Shown here: one piece after another, positions 13,388-18,358 of the stretch
Numbering within the stretch: the first letter of the stretch is position 1
How the letters are laid out: every line of letters starts with the position of its first letter
Source of the DNA: Syntrophomonadaceae bacterium
Lineage (GTDB): Bacteria; Bacillota; Syntrophomonadia; Syntrophomonadales; Syntrophothermaceae
Length of the DNA stretch: 18,358 nucleotides
NCBI GenBank assembly: GCA_029907055.1
Contig: JARYMO010000006.1
Span: 1 to 18,358 of the forward strand
Reading direction: 5' to 3'
Notes under the pieces: model-generated
Told to the model about the DNA's origin: nothing
The model's input: only the letters and a program-made list of their open reading frames with translations
Databases searched by the model: none
Position numbers and translations under genes: made by a program

Positions 13388-15430
13388 GTGAACGTATACC
13401 CCACGGACAAGGTGCGCAACGTCGCGGTCATCGCTCACGGAGGAGCAGGCAAGACTTCACTCACTGAAGCCATGCTGTTCAACACCGGTGCCACCAAGCG
13501 CATGGGGAAGGTTGATGAGGGCAACACTGCCTCCGACTTCTACCCGGAGGAAATCAAGCGCAGGATGACCGTCAACACCACCCTGGTGCCCTGCGAGTAC
13601 CGCGGGCACAAGGTCAACCTGCTCGATACGCCGGGCTTTGCCGATTTTGCCGGGGAGGTCAAGGCAGCCTTGCGGGTGGCGGACGCGGCCCTGGTGGTGG
13701 TATCAGCGGCGGCCGGGGTCGAGGTGCAGACGGAGCTGTACTGGATGGAATCCGGTACCATGCCCAAGGTGGTCTTCGTGAACAAGATGGACCGCGAGAA
13801 CGCCAGCTTCGAGAAGGCCCTGGAGGACATGCGGGCGCGCTTTCCTCAGCCCGTGGTGCCGCTCCAGCTCCCCATCGGGGCGGAGGCCAACTTCAAGGGC
13901 GTGGTCGACCTGGTGCGCCGCAAGGCCCTGTACTTCGAAGCAGGGAGCGGCAAGTGCACCGAGGCTGACATTCCCGCCGACATGGCTGGCGAGGTGGAAA
14001 CATACCGGGAGGCCCTGATGGAGGCAGCCGCCGAGGGGAACGACGAGCTGCTGAACAAGTACCTGGAAGGAGAAGAACTGAGCGACGATGAGATCCGCAC
14101 TGGCCTGCGCGGGGCGGCGCGCCAGGGGTCCAGCGTGTTCGTCTTCTGCGGCTCGGCCCTCAACAACATGGGCGTGCAGCCGTTGCTGGACTTCATCGTC
14201 GACTCCATGCCAGACCCCACGTCGCACCCGGACGCCGGGGGAGACAACCCGGGCAGCGAGGCGCTGGCGGCGCTCGTCTTCAAGACCATTGCTGACCCCT
14301 ACATCGGCCGCCTCAGTTTCTTGAGGGTCTTCACCGGCACCCTGAAGGCTGACTCAGTGGTCTTCAACGCCAACAAGGAAAAGGAAGAGAAGATCGGCCA
14401 GTTGCTGGTGATGAGGGGGAAGGAGCAGTTCCCGGTTCCCGAGCTGCAGGCCGGGGACATCGGAGCCCTGGCGAAACTGTCGGTGACTACCACCGGGGAT
14501 ACCCTGACTGAACGCGCGCGTCCCGTGATGCTGAAGGGCATTGAGTTCCCGCAACCGATGCTGGCGGTAGCCATCGAACCCAAGAGCAAGGGCGATGAAG
14601 ACAAGCTGAGCAGCGCGCTGCAGCGCCTGCTGGAAGAAGACCCGACCATTTCCACGGAGAAGAACGCCGAGACCCGCCAGACCATCCTGCGCACGCTGGG
14701 GGAGAGCCACACCGACATCATCGTGGAGCGCCTCAGCCGCAAGTTCGGGGTGGACGTGGTGGTCAAGGAGATGAGGATCCCGTACCGGGAGACCATCCGG
14801 GGCACGGTGCAGGTGGAAGGTAAGCACAAGAAGCAGAGCGGCGGGCACGGACAGTACGGGCACGTCTGGCTGAAGATCGAGCCGCTGCCGGACCAGGAGT
14901 TCCTCTTCGAGGAGAACGTGTTCGGGGGAGCGGTGCCGCGCAACTTCTTCCCGGCGGTGGAGAAGGGCGTGCGGGAGGCGATGGCGGAAGGCGTGCTGGC
15001 CGGCTACCCGGTGACCAACGTCAAGGTCACGCTCTACGACGGCTCCTACCACTCCGTGGACTCCTCGGAAATGGCCTTCAAGCTGGCCGGCAGCCTGGCC
15101 TTCCGCAAGGGCATGGAACAGGCCAAGCCGGTGCTGTTGGAACCCATCATGGACGTTACGGTGGAGGTGCCGGAGCAGTACCTGGGGGATATCATCGGCG
15201 ACCTCAACAGCAAGCGCGGGCGCGTGCTGGGGATGGAGCCGCAGGGCAAGAACCAGGTGGTCAAGGCGCAGGTGCCGCTGTCAGAAATGGCCCGCTATTC
15301 CATCGACCTCAAGTCCATTACCCAGGGACGTGGCAAGTTTACCATGAGCTTCTCGCACTACGAGGAAGTGCCGGCAGGGACGGCGGAAAAGATCATCCAG
15401 AAGGCCAGGCAGGAGAGGGAAGAGAAGTAG
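13388..15430 (+). CDS. fusA: Elongation factor G-like translational GTPase (EF-G2 type)
   Basis: A 680-residue GTPase with all EF-G domains. The P-loop is H17-GGAGKTS (canonical EF-G has AHVDAGKTT), NKMD is at 132-135, domain IV carries GGHGQYGHVW near 485, and the C-terminal part has IIGDLNSKRGRVLGMEP. The switch-II box reads D80-TPG-F84-ADF, so the histidine that normally activates the hydrolytic water (DTPGHVDF) is phenylalanine. Switch I is RRMTVNTT rather than RGITI. This matches the EF-G-like/EF-G2 paralogues rather than the main factor, whose gene is usually in the rpsL-rpsG-tuf operon; its exact role is uncertain. GTG 13388 follows GAGGAGGGAACGG. A terminator follows at once, so it is probably transcribed alone. 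Confidence 0.9.
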   Translation: MNVYPTDKVRNVAVIAHGGAGKTSLTEAMLFNTGATKRMGKVDEGNTASDFYPEEIKRRMTVNTTLVPCEYRGHKVNLLDTPGFADFAGEVKAALRVADAALVVVSAAAGVEVQTELYWMESGTMPKVVFVNKMDRENASFEKALEDMRARFPQPVVPLQLPIGAEANFKGVVDLVRRKALYFEAGSGKCTEADIPADMAGEVETYREALMEAAAEGNDELLNKYLEGEELSDDEIRTGLRGAARQGSSVFVFCGSALNNMGVQPLLDFIVDSMPDPTSHPDAGGDNPGSEALAALVFKTIADPYIGRLSFLRVFTGTLKADSVVFNANKEKEEKIGQLLVMRGKEQFPVPELQAGDIGALAKLSVTTTGDTLTERARPVMLKGIEFPQPMLAVAIEPKSKGDEDKLSSALQRLLEEDPTISTEKNAETRQTILRTLGESHTDIIVERLSRKFGVDVVVKEMRIPYRETIRGTVQVEGKHKKQSGGHGQYGHVWLKIEPLPDQEFLFEENVFGGAVPRNFFPAVEKGVREAMAEGVLAGYPVTNVKVTLYDGSYHSVDSSEMAFKLAGSLAFRKGMEQAKPVLLEPIMDVTVEVPEQYLGDIIGDLNSKRGRVLGMEPQGKNQVVKAQVPLSEMARYSIDLKSITQGRGKFTMSFSHYEEVPAGTAEKIIQKARQEREEK

Positions 15431-15439
15431 GTGGAAGCA

Positions 15440-15473
15440 ACAAGTGGGGGAGCGCAGGCTCCCCCCTTCTTGT
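15440..15473. terminator. Intrinsic terminator after the EF-G gene, possibly bidirectional
   Basis: GGGGGAGC (15446-15453) and GCTCCCCC (15458-15465) form a perfect stem with a GCAG loop, flanked by ACAAG / CTTGT that can extend it; CTTCTTGT follows on the plus strand. Read in reverse it may also end the minus-strand gene at 15612-15839. Further on, GGCACCAG (15513-15520) and CTGGTGCC (15546-15553) form another inverted repeat, and nothing else is seen up to 15611. Confidence 0.65.
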
Positions 15474-15611
15474 CTCCCGGGGCTGGGGCGGGCGCTGAGC
15501 CCCCACGGGGAAGGCACCAGACTGCGTGCCTCTGCCCGCCCGTACCTGGTGCCGGTCTTCCTGCCGCCGGGGCCAGCGTGGCTGCGGGGTGGCCCCCGGC
15601 GCCGCGGGCGC

Positions 15612-15839
15612 TCAGCGCTCGTCTTCCTCGCACACCCTGAAGTACTCTTCGCGCAGGTCCTCGTAGCGCATGAGGGCCTCGTGGTGCTCGCGCAGGGCTT
15701 CGTTAAGGTCGAGGTCGGTGGGGGCCTCCGGTCCTCCCTCCTCCCTGGCGTCCAGCAACTGGCGCACGAGGTTGGCGGCCGCGATGTAGGCGGCCTGGGC
15801 AGCAGCCATCTCGTTGGCCAACTCGAGTCGGCGGGACAT
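15612..15839 (-). CDS. Small helical protein, function unknown
   Basis: A 75-residue, soluble, strongly acidic protein predicted to be mostly helix: an Ala-rich first part (LELANEMAAAQAAYIAAANL), a loop with EEGGPEAPTDLD, and a second helix rich in Glu/Arg/His (LREHHEALMRYEDLREEYF) ending VCEEDER. I do not recognise the family. The ATG at 15839 is supported by AAGGAG on the minus strand 8 bases upstream and by an extended -10 box TGCTAGAAT at 15883-15875; longer in-frame readings have no such support. It is divergent from the gene at 15995. Confidence 0.6.
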   Translation of the reverse strand: MSRRLELANEMAAAQAAYIAAANLVRQLLDAREEGGPEAPTDLDLNEALREHHEALMRYEDLREEYFRVCEEDER

Positions 15840-15874
15840 GCACTCCACTCCTTCCGGCGGGGTTTCCACCCTCC

Positions 15875-15883
15875 ATTCTAGCA
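15875..15883 (-). promoter_or_regulatory. Extended -10 promoter of the small helical protein gene
   Basis: On the minus strand TGC-TAGAAT (TG-N plus -10 box) is 36 bases before the ATG. A good -35 is not needed for this type and none is obvious. On the other strand TACAAT at 15939-15944 may serve the divergent gene. Confidence 0.5.
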
Positions 15884-15994
15884 CAGGCCGGCGGGCAGAC
15901 CAGCAACACTGCATGTCGTGCGGGGACCTGGCGTGCGCTACAATGGATCTGGGAAGAAGCGGCACCACCGGGCAGTGGAGAGGGGGCGCGGGCA

Positions 15995-16822
15995 TTGGGT
16001 GAGAGAGCGGACAGGCGCACGTGGTGGGCAGTCCTGGCGGTCATTGGCCTGGTGCTGGTGGTGAGGCTGGTGATGATCCTCTACGCCGAACGAGAGAACG
16101 GAACCCCGGCACCCACACCAGTCCCAGCGTCCCGCCCTGCCCTGCAGGCGCGCGTCGCCACGCGCACGGTGCGGGAGACAAGCCCGGAATACCGGGTGGA
16201 GCTGAAGATTCCCGAACTCTCCATCGAGGGCGAAGCGGGGGCGCTGGCCGAGGTCAATGCGGCGCTGGCCGCTCCCCAGCTCCAGCGCCAGCAGGAGCTG
16301 CGCCCGGAAGCAGTGCAGTACCACCAGGACATGAAGGAACGCTTCGGCATCGAGCGACCACCCTTCGAACTGGTGTCGGACTTCAAGGTCACCCTGCAGC
16401 GCCCGGGGTTCGTCAGCCTGTACACGGATCTCTACGAGTACACGGGCGGGGCGCACGGGGCCACCACGCGGCGCGGCGCTACCGTGGAGCTGGAACAAGC
16501 GCGGCTGCTGTCGCTGGCTGACCTCTTCGTGGAGGGGTTCGACTGGAACCAGGCGCTGCTGGGGTCCATCCGCGAACAGATGCAGGCCCAGCCTGACCTG
16601 TACTTCGAGGATGCCGCCAGCAAGCTGAGCCGCCTGTCAGCGGAACAGCCCTATTACCTCGAGCCGGGCAATGTCGTGGTGTTCTTCGCCCAGTACGAGC
16701 TGGCGCCCTATGCGGCCGGCATCCCGGAGTTCCGCGTGCCCGTCCAGGTGCTGGCTGCGGGACTGCGCCCCGAGGTGCGGGAGGCCCTGTCCAGCGGGGA
16801 AGGAGGTGCAGCCGCCCACTGA
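15995..16822 (+). CDS. Membrane-anchored DUF4163/DUF3298 (PdaC/RsiV-like) domain protein
   Basis: A 275-residue protein with a short basic N-terminus and one membrane helix (about residues 10-30), so the rest should face outside. After a Pro-rich linker come a beta-rich part (YRVELKIPELSI), the signature YTGGAHG followed by LLSLADLF, and the C-terminal FFAQYELAPYAAGIPEFRVP, which together match the DUF4163 plus DUF3298 pair known from RsiV and the N-part of PdaC. The cytoplasmic segment is too short (about 9 residues) for an anti-sigma domain, so it is not an RsiV-type regulator. The start is TTG 15995, with GGAGAGGGGG upstream. No sigma-factor gene is adjacent. Role unknown; the cell envelope is likely. 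Confidence 0.72.
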   Translation: MGERADRRTWWAVLAVIGLVLVVRLVMILYAERENGTPAPTPVPASRPALQARVATRTVRETSPEYRVELKIPELSIEGEAGALAEVNAALAAPQLQRQQELRPEAVQYHQDMKERFGIERPPFELVSDFKVTLQRPGFVSLYTDLYEYTGGAHGATTRRGATVELEQARLLSLADLFVEGFDWNQALLGSIREQMQAQPDLYFEDAASKLSRLSAEQPYYLEPGNVVVFFAQYELAPYAAGIPEFRVPVQVLAAGLRPEVREALSSGEGGAAAH

Positions 16823-16875
16823 ACGGGCAGAGGTGTGGGACATGACTGGGCCGGGGGCCATCGGCCCTTCCCCCT

Positions 16876-16905
16876 GGTGCGGCGGCGGGCTGGCCGCCCG
16901 GCACC
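16876..16905. terminator. GC-rich hairpin between convergent genes
   Basis: GGTGC (16876-16880) pairs with GCACC (16901-16905), with an inner CGGGC/GCCCG stem, in the 89 bases between convergent stops at 16822 and 16912. It probably separates the two transcripts, but no T-run is present. Confidence 0.35.
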
Positions 16906-16911
16906 CTCGCG

Positions 16912-17844
16912 CTACCGGCGCGCCGCCAGGTCGGTGCCAGGAGCCCGCAAGGCCTGGCTCCACGCCTGGTGGACCTGCAGGAAGGCCTGCAGCAGGAGCG
17001 AACTGCCCCTGGCCTTGAGCCAGACCAGGTACAGGTCTCGCGCCAGGTCCACGTCTTCCACCTCCAGCCACCTGACCCGGCCGCCCTGCGCGGCTTTTGC
17101 TGCTGCCCACAGCGACACCAGGGCCAGGCCCAGCCCCTCTTCCACCGCCGCGATGGTGGCCTCGGTGCTGCCCACTTCCAGCACCACGCGCAGGGTGCGG
17201 GAATCGATGCCCGCTTCGTGCAGCCGCTTTTCCAGCATGGTACGGGTCCCCGACCCCTTCTCGCGCCACACCAGCTTCTCACCCAGCGCCTCGGCCAGGG
17301 TCACGCTGGTCCGGGCGGCCCACTGGTGGGCCGAGGGCACCACCAGCACCAGCCGGTCGTGGGCGAAGGGCCGGCTCTCCAGTCGGGGATTGCGCGCCGG
17401 AGCCCCAATAACTCCCACGTCGAGCTGGTTGTCCAACATCCGGTTGACGGTTTCCTGGGTGTCGCGCACCTCCAGCGTCACCCGCACTTCGGGATATTCC
17501 TTGACCAACCTGCCCAGCAGGGAAGGCATGATGTAATTGCCAGGGACCGTGCTGGCGCCCATACGCAGGTGCCCCCTGACCTCGGGGGCACTGAGGTTCA
17601 TGGCTGCTTCCAGCTGCTGTCCCAGGCTGACCATCTCGCGGGCGTAGCGATAGAAGATCTCGCCCGCGTCGGTGAGCACCATCCGGTTGCCCACCCGCTG
17701 CAGCAGCGCAGCGCCACAGGCTTCCTCCAGCGCTTGCAGGTGCTTGCTGGCGGCGGACTGCGTCATGAACAGTTCGCGGGCCGCAGCGGACACGCTGCCC
17801 TTCTCAACGATCTTGACGAAGGTAGTCAGCTGGCGAAGGTTCAC
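16912..17844 (-). CDS. LysR family transcriptional regulator
   Basis: A 310-residue regulator. Residues 1-60 are the winged helix-turn-helix (MNLRQLTTFVKIVEKGSVSA, then SAAARELFMTQSAASKHLQALE), followed by a linker helix and a two-lobed effector domain from about residue 85 (LRMGASTVPGNYIMPSLL, LDVGVIGAP, LALVSLWAAA). The GTG at 17844 is preferred: GGAGGCGAG lies 6 bases upstream on the minus strand and MNLRQL is the common LysR beginning; the ATG at 17859 would add five residues. It faces a cysteine-desulfurase-like gene across a 460-base gap, the classic layout in which a LysR protein controls the divergent gene. Sequence and context resemble LysR proteins placed beside sulfur or selenium genes, but the effector is unknown. 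Confidence 0.9.
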   Translation of the reverse strand: MNLRQLTTFVKIVEKGSVSAAARELFMTQSAASKHLQALEEACGAALLQRVGNRMVLTDAGEIFYRYAREMVSLGQQLEAAMNLSAPEVRGHLRMGASTVPGNYIMPSLLGRLVKEYPEVRVTLEVRDTQETVNRMLDNQLDVGVIGAPARNPRLESRPFAHDRLVLVVPSAHQWAARTSVTLAEALGEKLVWREKGSGTRTMLEKRLHEAGIDSRTLRVVLEVGSTEATIAAVEEGLGLALVSLWAAAKAAQGGRVRWLEVEDVDLARDLYLVWLKARGSSLLLQAFLQVHQAWSQALRAPGTDLAARR

Positions 17845-17933
17845 GGTGCTCGCCTCCATGTCCTCTCACTCTCCCCACCACACCGCCGGTGCTGGCCGTG
17901 TCCGTACCCGTCACCCGCAGGGAGGAGAAAGGG

Positions 17934-17946
17934 ATTATGCCATAAT
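17934..17946. promoter_or_regulatory. AT-rich perfect palindrome, candidate LysR operator
   Basis: ATTATGCCATAAT is a perfect 6-1-6 dyad in a GC-rich surrounding, between the divergent LysR gene and the desulfurase-like gene. Its core TTAT-N3-ATAA resembles LysR-type binding sites (a T-N11-A dyad can be drawn from 17935 to 17947). It overlaps CATAAT, a possible -10 box of the LysR gene, so binding could repress that gene itself. Confidence 0.5.
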
Positions 17947-18007
17947 AGAATAGGCCGCCGTTGGATTCGCGCAGAAACTGTCATGATTCACGCCCCGCCC
18001 AATCGGC

Positions 18008-18306
18008 TATAGTGAGAGCGGGGGGCTGGCTACGTCCAGAATAGCCCACATTCCACATGGGAGCAAGAGCGCAGGGGCAGCGGACAGAAACCGGGGGGCG
18101 GGAAGGGTCCGTGGCGCCGCGCTCTGCGCGGCTGAGGCCGGGCGCCAGCCGGAGTGCGTGCCGCGTCCCCAGCGGCCGCGCCCGCCGAACACCGTGGCAG
18201 AGGGCAGGCCCCGTGAAGCAGGTCCGGAGCGGTTCGCAGCGGAGTCGGGCGGGCCGGGGCGGGTGTGCCGCCCCTGGGCGCCCGTGCACAGGCGAGGAGG
18301 GATGGC
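18008..18306 (+). other. Possible promoter and about 290-base GC-rich leader of the desulfurase-like gene
   Basis: TATAGT at 18008-18013 is a plausible -10 box with no good -35. From there to the start at 18307 I see no gene, only hairpins: GCCGCGC (18116-18122) / GCGCGGC (18126-18132) with a 3-base loop, GGGGCGG (18256-18262) / CCGCCCC (18268-18274) with loop GTGTG, and CGGAC (18081-18085) / GTCCG (18107-18111). None has a T-run. It may be a structured leader RNA, a separate small RNA, or simply GC-rich spacer; it matches no class I know. Confidence 0.35.
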
Positions 18307-18358
18307 GTGAAGGTCATCTACCTGGACAATGCAGCCACGACCTACCCCAAGCCGGAGT
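18307..18358 (+). CDS. Cysteine desulfurase-like class V aminotransferase, 3' end outside window
   Basis: Only 17 residues are visible, MKVIYLDNAATTYPKPE, the classic N-terminus of class V PLP-dependent aminotransferases of the cysteine desulfurase group (LDNAATT). These enzymes take sulfur, or selenium from selenocysteine, off the amino acid to feed Fe-S clusters, thiolated tRNA or selenophosphate. The TTYPKP variant resembles the stand-alone desulfurase family often found beside selenium genes in anaerobic Bacillota. The GTG at 18307 follows GAGGAGG (18295-18301); ATG 18302 is out of frame. Which desulfurase type it is cannot be decided from this fragment. Confidence 0.85.
   Translation, partial: MKVIYLDNAATTYPKPE

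Noticed and set aside
16969..18012. 347-codon plus-strand frame opposite the LysR gene
   Set aside because: A His/Gln-rich shadow of the LysR gene with no ribosome site.
18219..18228. CAGGTCCGGA, as in the SRP RNA helix 8
   Set aside because: The following GGAAGCAGC part of the SRP motif is absent and the flanks do not form the helix, so it is most likely chance.
18030..18317. 95-codon minus-strand frame in the leader before the desulfurase-like gene
   Set aside because: Arg/Pro/Ala-rich composition, no ribosome site, and its start would lie inside the desulfurase-like gene.

Overview
The window (18,358 bases, very GC-rich) looks like chromosome of a high-GC, probably anaerobic, Gram-positive-type bacterium of the Bacillota (clostridial or peptococcal relatives). 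The reasons are the DUF1659 / DUF2922 / YvrJ small-gene cluster, a YpmA-family protein, a fragment of a 2-hydroxyacyl-CoA dehydratase activase-type protein (a family of anaerobic acyl-CoA metabolism), strong GGAGG-type ribosome binding sites with many GTG and TTG starts, and a short-form adenosylhomocysteinase. This placement is inference; there is no rRNA or other marker here. I see no insertion sequence, prophage, tRNA, rRNA or CRISPR array.

Layout. 1-1766: 3' part of a large dehydratase-activase-related gene, cut by the window edge. 2026-2712: three tiny genes (DUF1659, a frameshifted DUF2922, YvrJ). 2714-3988 (minus): ahcY. 4163-7087: a translationally linked operon of a PaaI-type thioesterase, a DUF3343 protein and a DinG-like helicase. 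7132-8145 (minus): a two-helix potassium channel with an RCK domain. 8378-9163: an odd exported protein with an Asp-Cys / Arg-Glu repeat, closed by a textbook terminator. 9426-9635: a CopZ-like heavy-metal chaperone. 9733-13329: queD, queE, folE, ypmA, lepB, surE and a small membrane protein, all on the plus strand. 13388-15430: an EF-G paralogue lacking the usual catalytic histidine. 15612-15839 (minus) and 15995-16822 (plus): a small helical unknown and a membrane-anchored DUF4163/DUF3298-type protein, divergent. 16912-17844 (minus): a LysR regulator, divergent from a cysteine-desulfurase-like gene that starts at 18307 and runs off the window.

How they fit together. QueD, QueE and FolE give GTP to 7-carboxy-7-deazaguanine, the first three steps to preQ0/queuosine; QueC and QueF are not in the window. 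AhcY removes S-adenosylhomocysteine from methylation reactions. The DUF3343 protein, the LysR regulator and the cysteine-desulfurase-like enzyme resemble gene types found together in sulfur/selenium handling in anaerobic Bacillota, but that link is inferred. The rest is housekeeping (protein export, nucleotide phosphatase, translation factor, helicase, ion channel). The best targets for new biology are the exported Cys/Asp repeat protein beside the metal chaperone, the palindrome and roughly 290-base GC-rich leader in the LysR/desulfurase gap, and the unknown small-gene cluster at 2026-2712.
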